From Toxoplasma gondii ME49 (taxonomy: Eukaryota; Apicomplexa; Conoidasida; Eucoccidiorida; Sarcocystidae), in assembly GCF_000006565.2 (NCBI RefSeq), contig NC_031476.1:1884458-1948457 (forward strand): a stretch of DNA of 64,000 bases, written 5' to 3'. Under the pieces are notes generated by a model. That model saw nothing but the letters and a program-made list of their open reading frames with translations, ran no database searches and was not told the origin of the DNA. Each line of letters begins with the position of its first letter. Within the stretch, counting starts at the first letter, position 1. Shown here piece by piece: positions 20,861 through 34,076 of this stretch. Position numbers and translations under genes: made by a program.

Positions 20861-23312
20861 TTAAGCATGGGAGGCAGTGGCGCGCGCGGGGTTACTTTCG
20901 CCCGCCCGAAAAAGTTGCGTTTCTTCTCCTGGACCGAAGAGTCGCACATCGACGTCTTCTGACATCCATATTCTCACCTGTTCTCTACCTTCCTCTCTCC
21001 CCGTCTGCGCCTCTGCGTGCGCCTGTCTCTCCACCAACTCGCTTTCCTCAGTTCCCTCCGCCGCACCCGCCTCGCCGACACCCCTCTCACTTTCCCCCGA
21101 GGCCTGGCGGGCCTCTGGAATTACCTCAGAGCGAGTGACGGCCGCCCGGTGTGCTCGTCTGTGCCGACGCGGAATCGCTCCGACTGCATGCGACGGAGAG
21201 GAACTGTACACCTCGCCAGTGAAGAAGTTCACATGACACCTCAGCGGGCAGCTGGCGTGGCTCCGTAGCCACCGCGCGATGCATGCGCTGTGAAAAAAGT
21301 GCTGGCAGGGCAGCCGGCGAATCCAGTCGTTCTCCTCAAACTCGCAAAGACAAATCGCGCAGCTGCGAAACGGGCACACATGCACACGGTGGTCGTCCGT
21401 CAAGCAGGCACACATGGACGCCGGGAGGAAGTCGGGGAGCGCAGAAAACGCGATTCCGTGGAAAACCTCCTCAGCAGAGCGACTTCCTCAGAAACCTGCT
21501 TTCTCGGACGCAGTCAACGAGGCCGACGAGCTGCGTCCTGTGTCTGCCTCGCTTTTCCTCGTTTATTTCCCTCAACGCTCATGTTCTCCCCCCTGTCAAC
21601 TCTGCTCACAAAGAGATTTGCAAACGCTCGGTGCCCAGGTGTGCGACCTCTCTCTTGTACTTCTTTTCCTTGCCCATCCTTCTTCGTGCTTCGCGCGCGC
21701 TTCTTCAGGCACCCCCCGATACTTCTTTCTTCCCCGTTTCGGTGAAGCAATTCCTCCTCACTGTCTTCTCCCTCTCGCTCTCTGTTTACTCGGTTTGAGT
21801 TATACCAATGTGAACACATATAGGATCATTGAATATAACGGTATGTTCCTGAATGAAACGGTAAAAACTGTAAACACAGGACTCTTTCTCAACATGAACT
21901 GACGAGTTAAGTAGGTACAAACCGTACACGGATTCATTGTATGCACCTGTGCATCTAAGATAACACTCTGCCTCTTCCACTCAGTCCTCTTCTCTCACTT
22001 ACATGACATCGTCTTCGACTGCCTTGTTGGCGCCAGATGGCCTGTCTGTTTGCCTCGCGGGTCTGAGTTTCTTCCTTCGTCGGCCGACGCACAGGTGCGC
22101 GAGGCGTCTCTTTCTCGTGTTTTTGTCTGCGCGTTCGCCTTCGCGGTCTTCCTCCAGTCCGGTGTCTGCACGGGCAGTCGCGTCGACGTTTTCGCGGTCT
22201 GCAGCTGCAGAGGCCGGAAGCCACTTTTCCTCCTTCATGCGCTGGAGGAATTTTTTGGGAAGGGCTCGTCCGCTGCGCGGCTCCTCCACGAGCAGGTGCT
22301 CGAACTGCTCCGGCGGCGAACAGAGGCAGAGCACGAAGCTGGTGCAGATGCAGGCCAGCAGGAGGATGTGGGGACCGAGCAGCGACAGGAAGACGAGGAC
22401 GATGACGGAGATGTACCTGAGGAGGACGGGGGCGTCAGCTGACGTCGTGCCGGTGCCGCCGTGGTGGTACGCCAGGTGCAGGGTTGCGAAGTAGACACAA
22501 AAGGAGAAGACAAACAACACGCGGCGAGCCTGGCAGAGGGGCGAAGTCAGCAGTGCAACTGTGTCCTTCAGCACGGGCCGGTGCCACCAGGCCGTCTGGA
22601 GTGTACGTACAGCCCAGAGGAGACGCACGCGGACCGCGAGCGTCGCGACGCTCAGGCCGAGCATCACCCCGAGAATCGGCAGGAACGGGACAGGCTCCTT
22701 CATTGGCGCCTCGAAAGCGCACGTGTAGACCAGCACCACGACATGTGCAGTTGCCAGGCAAGCGGAAATGGAGATGAAAATCAGCTGCTCGTAAAACAAG
22801 ACGTCCAGCAGACGCCGCACATCCGCCACGCGTCGAGGCAGCGACACGGCGTAGCAGCACCGCCGCGCACAGAAACTCTGGAAGACCCCGAGCCTTCCGG
22901 CAGTCGCCGCTCGCGAAGACGGGGCGGAACTCGGTGAGGCCGTCACCTGAGAAGGAGGCGTCAAGGAAGCCGCAGAGAGCGCAGACACTTCTGCGAAAAA
23001 ACGCGTCGTCACAGGAGACGAGACACCAACGGAAGAAGATGAAGAGGAGACAGGAACAGGCGAGGAAGCGGGGACGATGGCAGAAGAGGGCGCAGGAAGA
23101 GAAGAGGGAGCAGGAAGAGAAGAGGGAGCAGGAAGAGAAGAGGGAGCAGGAAGAGAAGCGGGCGCACCCGCGGACGAGGGGGATGCAGAAACCGGAAGAA
23201 GGGGGGTTTGCTGCGGTCGATTAAGCGGCCAGATATGAAAGGGAAAGGAACTAGAAAGCCTGTCTGTCCCGGCAGGGACAGTCTCGATGGAAGAGAAGAC
23301 GGGTGTCTCCAT
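20861..23312 (-). CDS. multi-pass membrane RING-H2 E3 ubiquitin ligase
   Basis: Two exons on the minus strand, 22003-23312 and 20861-21362, give 603 aa; the junction splits ATC and keeps phase. The start is the ATG at 23312 in good context (AACATGG). The frame opens further upstream but has no earlier in-frame ATG. Residues 1-150 are Ser/Pro/Ala-rich with a tandem SLPAPS repeat. Roughly residues 165-335 hold four or five hydrophobic segments (starting LIFISISACLATAHVVVLVY and ending in a double segment with LLACICTSFVLCLC). A basic/acidic linker follows. The C-terminal RING-H2 at about 437-480 reads CAIC, LPC-QH-FFH-SAC, then SC-PLR-C. The TM-then-RING layout resembles the plant SIS3/At4g11680-type RING proteins, so membrane-anchored E2-dependent ubiquitination in the endomembrane system is likely. 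Oddity: the final zinc pair is C-x3-C, one residue longer than the usual C-x2-C. The intron (21363-22002) is unusually AT-rich at 21800-21990. Confidence 0.85.
23092..23159 (-). repeat. 18-bp coding tandem repeat encoding SLPAPS
   Basis: Three perfect 18-bp units (23092-23109, 23110-23127, 23128-23145) and a partial fourth, in frame in the N-terminal tail of the RING protein. Copy number is likely to vary between strains. Confidence 0.9.
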
Positions 23313-26300
23313 GTTTGTTGTTCGAAGAAGAAAGAGGCAAACGGACGAAACGTCTCGTGGTTCGGTGCGCTGTAGGGTCGCCAGGCTGCGCAGATGGCAG
23401 AAAAATCGAGAGAACAGCCTGGCACGGCAGAGTTCAGCCACCTTCTCGGAAGCGTTACACTTCAGGGAACACCGGCAAAAAACACGGAGAGACCTCTGAA
23501 CAGTGAGGTGAATAGCGGCACACAACAACTGCGCGAGAGTGGCAGGCCACCTCCGGGGTTCCTCAGCGCCACTGACATGGTGCGTCGTCTCTGTGTGAGG
23601 ACGAATTTCGTTTCCTTTCACAGAACTGCAAAAGGGAGAGGAAAGGCGGTGCCCCGCCAGAGAAGCGGAGGCCACGCTGTCGCCAAATTCTCGACAACGC
23701 AGTGCCTAGGCTCTCCCCCCTCTGTACCGGTCAAGCAAGACAAAGATCAGGCCAACAAAGTTCCTTAAAAAAAGAGAAGAGGGAAAGGCGGACGGGAAAA
23801 ACAACGGTGCTGCTCTGTCTCTCTCGCTAAAAGAAAGGTTTCCTACTCCTACAAACCACCTGCTAGCGCGGGGTCCTGCTGCGCGGAACCAGCGGCCACG
23901 CCACAGCGGAATCAGGAGGCTCCCGCCGGGAATTTCCTGCCGACAATTTCCCACGGAGTTGCCCGATTTCCTTTAAGAAGAAAAGTTGCAGAGAAAACGA
24001 GAGAACGGGGAGAAACGCATGCGGCTGCGGCGCAATCTGCTCGTGGCCACCGCGGCAAAAACACCCGGGCAATTGCAGTCTAAGAAACGGACCACCGGCT
24101 TTCGAACGGTTTCCCGGCACTCGCATGATCAGTAAGAATCCGGAAGTGTGGCGTTTCCTAGGTGGAAAAGGCTCTTTGAACTAGCGAACACTCTTCACTG
24201 ACGAGACCGCTTTCTACTCCACACGGGGAGGCGGGAGAATCTTCAAGAAGCCGTATCGGCAGTTCGTACAAACGGCAGGAACGGGCATCGACTTCCGCGT
24301 GCCTCCAGCTGGAGACAAAACGGCACGCGCAGAAATGCAGGAAGGATCTAATGAAGTCAGCCGTTGCTTCCTCCTGGCCCACTTTACCCAAGGTAATCTG
24401 TCGAAGCAAATCAAGAAAGTTCGGAAAATAGTCGAAGCGACGGGGGAAGGAACCCGAACTCTCCAGACTTGCAGGCTGGGGCACGAAAAAAACACAGGGA
24501 CACCTTTTGCCCGACGGGTTAAATACCGGAAAAAAATTCACAAGAACTTCGCCAAAATCGAAACAAAGAAAGAACGGGTGTTCCTCGGAGGAGGGGAGGG
24601 TCTCTTCTCACGTTTGCTCTGGATGACGTTCGTCTCTGAGGAATGACGAGAAAGCGGTGTCTTCTGTGTTCCCGCTGAGTCCACGTCGAACCGGCAAGGA
24701 AACGACGCCCGAATTCCGAGAGTAACCACCCACGACCTCGGCAACCACAGAGGCGCCAGAAGCTGGCACACGAGTTTCGGGACACAGCAAGTTTGTTAAG
24801 TCCTGAAGTGCCACAAGTTTCGTGTGTTCGAATTCAAGCGGCCTATGCTGAGTTACGAGGGTGGCGGTGTAGAGGAGCACACGCACCCGAGGCAGAGGAA
24901 GCTCAGTCCAGTGAAGAATCAGACCCAGATGGACGCTGAGGTGACTAGTTTGCTACACCGGTCAACGCGAGGCAGGTCCGACTAAACGGCCAGCTGTCGC
25001 TAAACTCGTTTCAGCTGACAGACACACTAGACACGTATCAGGTTATTCAGATACGGACGCAGTCAATCTTTTACAACCTTTGCAATCGCTTACATGTTCG
25101 GTCGTTCAAGACGGTGAGTCGACAAAAGTGGACAGGAAAGCGGGGATCGCCGCGACGTCAAAAACGGCGCACGGGGAGTCTTGCGAACGGGGGTGCTCTC
25201 CGGAGAGGGGTCGTGCTCAAAAAAACACAGAAAAAGACATGCACAAACCTGTCCAACAAACGCAAAAATGTTAAAGTGACTTTCGTGCAAAGTTCGCAGA
25301 GAGCAAGACGCACAAGCCACCAAGGCACTCCTCTGGTGGCTGCGGCCCGAAGGGCGATCTGTGCACGATGTAATACGAGGGAGACTCTGCGCGGAAAACG
25401 GCCACAGGCTCCCAGAAAAGAACAAGAAAATGCATGGTGTTAGCAAGTCGCGACCACTTGCTGTATTAGACAATCCCAGCTTTCGTGCCAGAAGAGCGGC
25501 CCTTCGCGGCTGGCGACTGGGACGCTGGACTCAGACGGAAGAGGGGATGAAGGAACAGGGACCGTCAAGATCTGAAATAGTACTCAGCTCGTTGTATCAG
25601 TTCCCAGGAAAAGGCAGCTCATATAAACCTAGAAATATCAGCATGGCGTCGCACGGTTGATGAATACTCCGAAGTCTGAATCGGAAGTGGAAACATGGTT
25701 GTTGACGACGGCGCGAGCCCATGTCTAAGAGGGAACAAAGTTTGCGATTTGTGGAGTGGCCTGTGTGTCTCTGCAGCACTGGAGGCAAAGCCGCCGCGTC
25801 GACACGGAGAAGGTGATCGCTCGCCAGGGTAATGGGTGTTAACAGCAGTTCCCTGTCGCAGTTGGCTCAATGCACTTTCTAATAGTCAAAACGCAGCTGC
25901 TCACGCACGGCATGTCTAAACGGTGCATCGTCATTTCTGAAGAACTGGGCACATCTCCAGTAATCCCTCGGAAGGAATGTGTAATCGGAGCATGGCTCTC
26001 GGCGCGTCTGTCAGAGGGAAGTTTCAAGCGTCACTTTCGTGCTACTTTTGAGTCGTCACTGTACAAAGAGCTTCTGAAAAGCCCCGTGTGTCAACTATAC
26101 CCGAGAAGGGACCTCCGGGTATGCTATTCCGCGATGAGTGCACTGTTTTTAACTGATAATGCTATCCTCTGGAACTCGTCGCTTCGTTGTTTCTGCACCC
26201 AAGTGAAGAAAGACTAAGCAGACAACTCAGCACAGAACTTGGGGAAGAAACCGTTTGAGGAGAAGCCGCCCTTCAGAGAGTGCGTGTCGTATCGGCTGAC

Positions 26301-27149
26301 CGAACGACATGCATACGATGTGTGCGCATCAAAGCAAACGCACCGTACATTTTTTGCCGCAGGCACACAGCTGCGTCCAAATGTGCATCACTGATTTTCT
26401 ATCTAATCTACTCGAAGAGACGTCCTTGCGCCACTGTGAGGAAAAATACGAGGACTGGGACTCTTCATTTGAATGTTAAATCTCGGAAGTTGGAATGTGC
26501 AAGAATAGTGGCGATCAACTTGATTACATTTTAAGCGGAGGCGTTGTGCGCATACCCCGCAAATGCGAATAGAATAGACATTTACGACACGAACCATACG
26601 GCGGGTTTATGTCTGATCACAGTCGCCCCGATCCAGAGTCGAGGGCAGGCGCTCTCTTCCGTGTCCTCGCTCTCCGGACCTGTTCGATTGTGTCCGCACG
26701 TGGAAAAGATGTTTTCTTCTCATGCACATCTAGCTAACACTGTTCATGACGGGTTTTGACTCGTGTTCTACCGAATGAGCTACCGAAGGTGGGAACGACT
26801 GTCAATTTCTCCTTTGCGCTTCCTTGTGGTCGGAAAATCGTGGATGGATGGATGTACGTGGCGATACTGCTATTGTGGCCCACACTTCGTCACAGGTTTG
26901 GCATCTATATTGTTACACACCTGGAAATAGAGCGCCTGCCTACGCTGGCTATACACTTGACTGCCCACGCTGCGCACAAACAATCTGTTGACTCAGGGAG
27001 TCGGAATGGTTAGCGACCATCTTGTATCTATCGTGTGCTCGTGGTGCATGAAGTGGAAAGCATGTCCAAGTGGGCAATGCGGAATCTGTGTTCGGTGTGC
27101 ATGCACGTCTCGAGCCATTGAGGTCGCAGGACGTGCTTTTTCTGCGCGT
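23313..27149. other. intergenic region upstream of RING gene and downstream of propeller gene
   Basis: The left part should hold the RING gene promoter and 5' UTR; the right part should hold the 3' UTR of the gene ending at 27150. Only short open frames are present (for example 25870-26217 plus), without recognisable domains. Base composition becomes less GC-rich between about 25.8 and 27 kb. I see no repeats or RNA genes. Confidence 0.5.
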
Positions 27150-30100
27150 CTACACCTCCATAATCCGGACGATTCCTGTGGCAGTTCCAGTGATGATTTC
27201 TCCGGGCCCGACTTGCGTGGCGGCGTAGATGGAGTTGACCATGGGCCCCATGCCTATGTTGTAGTAGAACTTGGATTCTCCGGTCCACCAGTCGAGCGCC
27301 TCCAGGGTCCACATGCCTCTCATGGGGGCTGCCTCACTGCCGAAATGGCCTCTCTTTCCGATGCCGTACATCAGTCCAGAAGTCGCACTCATTGTCGGAA
27401 TTCCGTTGGGAATCGACACCTCCGTGTTCACCCACGTCACGCGCAGAGTGTTGTCGTCGGGGTTGAACTCGAGCTGCTCGACGCCCTTGGGAGCATCCCC
27501 GACAATGACCGGCCAGGCATTGGTGAGCGTCTCGCTGATGCGGGTCGGCACTTCGCCTCCGCCGAGCAGGAGAGCTGCGGGGCTGCCAAACATCTTGAGG
27601 AAATTCGGCGTCTGCTTCAACTCCTCAGTCGGTGTGTTATTCACCACGGCCAATCGCCAGCCGTGGACCAGGACGGACTGCTCGCTGCTCGTATGTTTCG
27701 CACTGGAGTTTCCAAAGTTGATCGGATGCGCTGCTTTGATTTCACCCGTCTGCGCGTCCATGATCAGTACGTTCATGATATCCGCGTCGTCGGTGATTAC
27801 GACGTATTTCTTTCCTTTCTCGCCCATAATGGACGGCGTGCTGCCAGAGCCGGCGCCGAGCCGAACTGCCTGCGTTCCGCCGGCCGTCGACGTCGCGTAC
27901 GGCTTCTCCCAACGGATCTTCAGCTTTCTTCCGTTCCAGTCCACGCGGTGCATGAATTTGTCCGACACCACGTAGATGCCCCCTTCATCGTCGCACGCCA
28001 TATTGTTCGATACCTCCAGGTCTTTGTCGTAGCCCACAGAGGTCCCGAGCATCAGCCAGTCGGCCGCTTTTCGGAAACTTCCGCCCTTTATGTTGCGGTT
28101 CAGAACACCCACGCGGCCGTGACTCGTCGCCTGAAAACACACCGCACAGACACGCGCCACTGAACGAATCATAAATCGCGGTGAACAACACCATATATAT
28201 ATATATATATATATATGTAGACGCAAAAATCCACATGCATCAACATGTATACGCATGTGTTCTTGCAAGTGCATATGGGTCAGCACATGGAACTCTGCAT
28301 GGATGTATAAAATGTGTCTGTGTGCATGATGTGCGTATGGATATTGACATTTGCCAGAGCTGTACTGAGAACTCTCATGCAATGTGTGTCTGTCGTTCGT
28401 CTCTCACTTTGGCAAAAAATTTCGCGCCATACGTCTCCACCAGTACATAGTTTTATGAGACACGGAGATCTATATGAAGGGACAAAACCAGAAACTATGT
28501 CTGGCACGTATGCCTACATATAACAGAATAGTCGAAGAGATGGATAGCACGTGGCTGTGTGTGGAGTCTGTTCCAGCACATGCGTGTATATATATATATA
28601 TTTATACATATATGCGTCCTTGCTCGTGAATGTGTGATGTTGCTCTTGTAGTTTTCTGTGAATTCGTATTGTACCCAGACGATGTGTCCATCGCTGCTCA
28701 TGCAGAGGGCTCGAATGACTTCCTCTGGTCTTTGAGGGAAACGAACTTCATTGGCGAGCTCGTTGGTGATGTCAAATTTCTCAGGGTGCATCATAATCTG
28801 CTGCGAGTTGCTTCCCGGCTTGTCGTAGTACGCCTCCAGGTGGTCGCCCGAAGATACAACGAAAACTTCCTATAAACAAGCACCGTTGAAAGTCACCGTT
28901 TCTCGGGTACTCTAATAAAACGGAGATACAGAGGCTACACACGCATACGCCGCCAATGTTTTCTGACCTACCCAATTAGTCATGTCTACATGCATGTATT
29001 TTTGAAAAAAACTTCAGCTACAGAGACAAGCATACGAAAGGAGGTTGGTAAACAAAAACACTGGTAAACAGAACTATATAGGACTGGTGACTCATAGAAT
29101 AAGAGATACAGAGCCAGATATGTAGAGGTTGCGGTCTACACTAACGCTGCTACATTTCTTTGTGCCTAGTGATTCTTAAGGAAACAGTGCAAAGAGATGA
29201 GCATGAGGAACTCGTTAAGGCATCGGTCTTTCAGCCCGTAGGCTGCGTGTCTTTCCGGCACCACACGGCTTCGGTTGTTCACAAACAAGAAACGGATGAC
29301 ACCTCGTGTCTTGCCTCCGTGCAATGGCGTCTGTCAAATTAAGGATGGCTTCGTGGCCCACCTCCACAACGTGATCAAGCCTCTTGACTGTTTGCCGTCT
29401 TTTTCGCTTTTAACTTCTAATTTTTTCACTGACTTCCTTTGTCAAAAGGGCATAGGCACCGTGGAACTTGTCGGCAAAGACCTTCTCGACAGGCTTGGCA
29501 ACGTAGTCGACCAGGCGGAGAGAAGACTTTCCGCGAGCCACCTTGAAGATTGTCGTCCAGCTGCTGCCCCAGAGATACTTTTGGTCTTCTGAGTAGAAGA
29601 GCGTGATTGGGTTATTCGCAATAACAGCCCGGTTCAGGAAGTTGTGACTCAGGCGTTTGGAGCCGTCGGGACCTCTGTACGGCGAGCTTGCCTACGCCAA
29701 CGACGAGAGAAGCGGCACGACACATACTCCGTGCAAAAACCGATACGAAACTTACTGTCCTCCACTACACAGATGTCTACAATACGAAACGAGCTCAGTA
29801 GGGACTCAGCGAGGCCGATAATTAAGACCTTCAAGACCTACACCAATAGTTCATCTTGTAGTACACACTCCGCACGAAAAGCCTATAAGTAATCGTGTGT
29901 CAGAGAGAATTACTTCCAGCACGATGGTACTGGTCATACGAGCAACGGGGTAGTATTTTTCTCTCAAGACCTGAACAAGAGAGGGGGATCACTGGAAAGA
30001 TGTTCTGTGGCGTCCGTGTGTGTGCAATGCCATTGTTTCTTATCTTCGCGAGTCGCCTGCCGCGGTGAATGTAAGCGCCCAGACACAACCGTACCTACAC

Positions 30101-31479
30101 ATGTGTGCATACATATGTGCCTATTACGCGCAGGGAGAGGCAGAGAAGAAATTCGTATGCCTGCACCTCTCTCTGACGGACGGTACAAAAAGAATGAGGA
30201 GAGCAGGACAAGTGGACGTCATTCGGTGTACATTTGTGCACATCGGTTGAGCTGCATTAAAAGTTGATACCTGAGCAAAACCTGTTCGATGTGGCGCTGG
30301 CCAGGGGCTAGCGGCAAGACCTTCACAGACGCCTGGCATAGCCACAGGTGGGAGCTGCATGGTCCTGTAAAGAGATGCGTCGACTGTGTCGCGGTATTGC
30401 TTGAGAATGTCTTTCGACAGCGGGCGTCCTTGAATCACTTGGTCGATCAACACGTCGACGGCGAGTTCCTCTTCTTCTGACGACTCATTGATTTTTCGCG
30501 GCGCGAAGGGCAGTGGCGGAAGACCGTGCAGACCGAGCGCGAGATTCAGTTTCCTCAGATTCCGCGAATCTAGAGTAGGAGTTGCATCGACAGTGACTGA
30601 CGAAGGCTGCTTCGCCGTCCAGTGGAAAGACCCCACCTGCCGCAGAGGCACAACGAAACACCAACGTGCGCACTCTATGTGAACGCCGGTAGATATATGT
30701 CGGGGACCAACAGTGGGATGGGTCCGAGTTTCGTGAGTAGCGTAGCATTTCCAGAGCAGCCCCTGCCGGTACAGGTGTCTACGGGAGTTGTATCACGAGA
30801 TTAGAGTACACATAGGAACTAATCATGTGGGGATGTATATGCTTGGTTTTCGTGAGATTTGGTGCACGTTTCAGCGACAGCAGCGGCTGTCATTTGAAGG
30901 TTAGGAGTGCCTATATCCGGAGCCTGTCATCTATCAGAAGAGACATTTCTCGACGTGACTGGACGAGGCTGTAGCGCGTTCTTTGAGGAAAGGTCGGGGT
31001 AGAATCCCTTCATTTCGGGATCCGGTGTACACTTTTCTGACCTCGCCAACAGCGCTGATGATGGCTTGGTCCAAAGGAGACATGTTGAACGCAGTGAGAG
31101 AGATGGCCCGCCTTCTTCCATCGTCAGTAGGCTGAAGAATCCCTTCTTGGATAACGCTGGGGATGAGACCGCTTGCTGTTTGCGCAACTGTTCGTAGCAC
31201 TTTCTGGCCATTCTGAAGCGTGGAGCTCAACAGAGCGTTGTCGGCTATTTGAGAAGACACACTGGCACTCTCTTCATTTCGCACGGAAGACAAGGTCGAC
31301 GACCCGCCGCCGAGGAAGTCGATAGGCAGACGCGACAGCGGATTCAAAGCGCTCGAAATGAGCTGCGAAATCTCCGCAATTTGACAAGAGACAGGATAGG
31401 GGAGAGAGGAAAAGGAGAAAACAGAAAGTGAAAACAGGAGAAAGACTGCAGAGGAAAGAAGCCTTCTGGGTGCCGTCAT
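27150..31479 (-). CDS. secreted protein with beta-propeller-like C-terminal domain
   Basis: Five minus-strand exons: 31042-31479, 30271-30636, 29434-29691, 28675-28869, 27150-28130. All junctions are phase 0, total 2238 nt, 745 aa. The start at 31479 (MTAPRRLL) opens a signal peptide with a long hydrophobic core (LFSLSVFSFSSL, cleavage near PVSC). Residues 1-270 show no recognised domain. From about residue 280 repeated beta-strand-like blocks appear: EVFVVSSGDHLEAYYD, HIVWATSHGRVGVLNRN, GIYVVSDKFMHRVDW, STPSIMGEKGKKYVVITDD followed by ADIMNVLIMDAQTGEI, and TATGIVRIMEV at the end. The alternation 'show state - G-x-I-Y-x-V - W' and the DDADIMNVLI block resemble secreted quinoprotein-like/PQQ-type propeller proteins found in bacteria and protists; catalytic activity cannot be inferred. 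Donors at 29433 (GTCAGT) and 31041 (GTCAGA) are noncanonical but give perfect phase. Intron 4 (28131-28674) carries a TA microsatellite. Confidence 0.82.
28193..28217. repeat. TA microsatellite in last intron of the propeller gene
   Basis: A TA run of about 24 bp inside the 28131-28674 intron; a shorter one lies at about 28586-28612. Confidence 0.85.
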
Positions 31480-34076
31480 CTTGACGACCAATGCATGTCA
31501 CGAGACCGGACGGAATCTGTTGCAAGATAAGAAAATCTTGGACTTTTTCCGCGTTTCCGGAGCGGTTCACGTTCTGGGTTCTCTTCTTCGATGAGTTGCC
31601 TGCGGCGTCTGCTTCAGAAGAGTGAGAGGGTAAAGTGGTATGCACGGAGAGCTCGCCGGTGGACAAGGAGCGGTTTGTTTGGACATACTCGTCTCGCGAT
31701 CTCGTTTGGCTTCCCCGAAACTACTGACACAGCAAAGTAGAAAGAGCGAACCTGCAGGCGCTAGCGTCAAGGGGTGTGGAGGAGGCTACCTGGCAACGGA
31801 AAACTGGAATGAAACCTGTGGATATGAACCTGCTGACTACCAACGAAGACATTCACAAGGTACCGAAGTCGTTTGCACCGAAACCAAAGTGAATGAGGTA
31901 GAAGTAACCTAACGCAGAACGACTGGTGGACTTAAAAGGCACCATAACGCGGACTTGTAACACTGCAGCATTTGGAGAGGCAAGGACACGCGTTTCGCCG
32001 GCAGAAACGTGATGCAAGAGCGGACGAACTTGTAGTTTTTGCTGCACGTTTAAAGAACACCACCGAAAATGTTTCTTGGTTTTCCATGGAGAGCACGCTG
32101 TTTTTGGCCTCTGTGCACACGTTTAGACACGCAAAGAGCACAGGGCGATTCACACAAATTCCCTGGCCAGACGGGAAGCACTTGTCGAGTTGAAACCCAC
32201 GCGCACCACCGAGGAAATTGCATACAGAAACACATACACTCACAATTGCCAGCAATTAGGCGCACATATCGGAATGTCTGTTGATTTCCGTCTCTGAACG
32301 CTCGCCCACGCTTCGTATCGAACAGAACAACTTTTTAAGCGCGCCGAGGCGGTCTAGCCAGAGGCTTCCGACTCTCCAACCTCAAAAAACGGAAGAACTA
32401 ACGCGATTTCCTACTTCCTAGTACCATTATCTTCTATGTTTGTAACTCACTGTACTTGTGCTGAACTCACTAGGGTCCTGGTTTGGACTATGTACCTTTC
32501 ATTAAGTATTAGATTGATGGTTCTAAATCTGAAACGACTGGTTCTTCTATCGAGGAGTCTCCGGAACGTTTCGCCGCTTCCAGAACTCCGCCTCTTCGGC
32601 TATTTCTTGTTTTTTCCCGCCAATCGACAGACTGGAAATCTGTTTCTGACACTACGGCAAACCGAGTTTCGTGCGCTCACGTTGTCACGACTATCCTGTC
32701 ACTCGCAGGCTTCTCAGAACGGACAGCTAACTGAATGAGATGTTCCCTCAACGTGTGACACGTGCAGAACTCCGGAATGTCTACCACGCCAGTGCCTTCA
32801 CTCGGGGACACCTGCCCTTGCAAACACATGCACTGTGGGACTCCTTTCTTCCACAGTTTCGTACAACCGCAGCCTTGCGAATATGCATGCAGATTAACGA
32901 CGTATCATTGACTATATATATATATATTCGTCAAGAGAACAGAGAATGCTCCCTAGATCCACCGCCGTTGTGTGTTGGTCCCCGTACTCTGTAGAAGGCT
33001 GCGTTGTATGTCATTGGCGCGTTGCAGTTGCTATATTGTGGTAAACAGAACTTCAACACGATGACGGCGCCGACCATCCAGGACTGTTTGTCTGATGCTG
33101 AAAAATTGCGTACGCTGATTGTGTGTGGTTTCCTTGATGATCACTCCGCCTGTGTGAGTCTAAGAAGAGTGGCCGTGTGCTCATTTTGTAGTGATCTGCT
33201 CAGATGGGAGTTCTCCGAGAAACGCCTAGAGAAGGACGCAGAAATGATACAGCCCCTCGTTCTCGAACAGTGCGGTTCATGAGCCAGTAGAACGGAGAGG
33301 CTTGTCTGGGAACTCGCAGAAATTCCTCCACATTTGTGAACAAAGATGTAAGTGCGAGGCCGATAGAAAAGAAACGCGTGTGGTGGCCTTTCCCGAGCGT
33401 CTCGCGGTTGCCTCACGCTAGGGCACCTCTCATAAGAGCGGAAGTTCTTCGATGTGTGACAGAGAAGACCCGTCCTCCTTCCGGTTCAACGTGTTTCCGT
33501 TCGCCTTTCGGCGGCTTACAAAAACTGCCTCCCGCTTTACCACGACAGCTGTTGACACCACACACGTTCCGAAAAATTAAAGGGATGCACGCCAAACCAC
33601 ACAGCACAAGACAAGAGTGCATGCAACCGTCGAGATGTATACAACGAGTCGTGCTCCTCACAGATGTACCGCTGTTCAGGAAAGGAGAAAGATGCATATG
33701 CGCCGCCTTCTACGAAGACACATCGGCACCCACCGGCATTTGTGGTGTGCACCCGCGCTTGTGAGAGAGCGTTTCGGTGTGAAGTCCAGAAGTGCATCAG
33801 TTGGGTTGCGTTGTCAAAGTTAGGACGAATGGAGTAGAGAGACACCCCAGCAGTGGAAGCCAATGAACCAAGTGTTGACGAAAAGACTACAGAGGAAGAC
33901 GAGGGTCACAAAAGCTGACGAGTGTGGCCTGGAGAAGACGAGAGTAGGTCGCCGCCCAAATCCAGTGTCTGTGCAGGTGTGCAAGCATTCTGTTCACGTC
34001 CGATTCCTGTAGACAGATCTTCTCTCCGTTTCTTGTCGCCACCGAAACTTGAGAAAGCGCAGAAAAGCGGCGCTGG
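31480..34076. other. intergenic region between propeller gene and PIG-S
   Basis: Both flanking genes are on the minus strand, so this holds the promoter and leader of the propeller gene (next to 31479) and the 3' UTR of PIG-S (next to 34077). It is relatively AT-rich at 32.3-32.7 kb. Open frames at 32436-32738 and 33336-33764 are short and unsupported. Only a short TA run at 32913-32929 was noted. Confidence 0.5.

Noticed and set aside
26280..26600. AT-richer stretches here and at 32.4-32.7 kb as possible mitochondrial-DNA inserts (common in coccidian nuclei)
   Set aside because: I could not recognise any cob or cox segment by eye; a nucleotide search against the mitochondrial genome would settle it.
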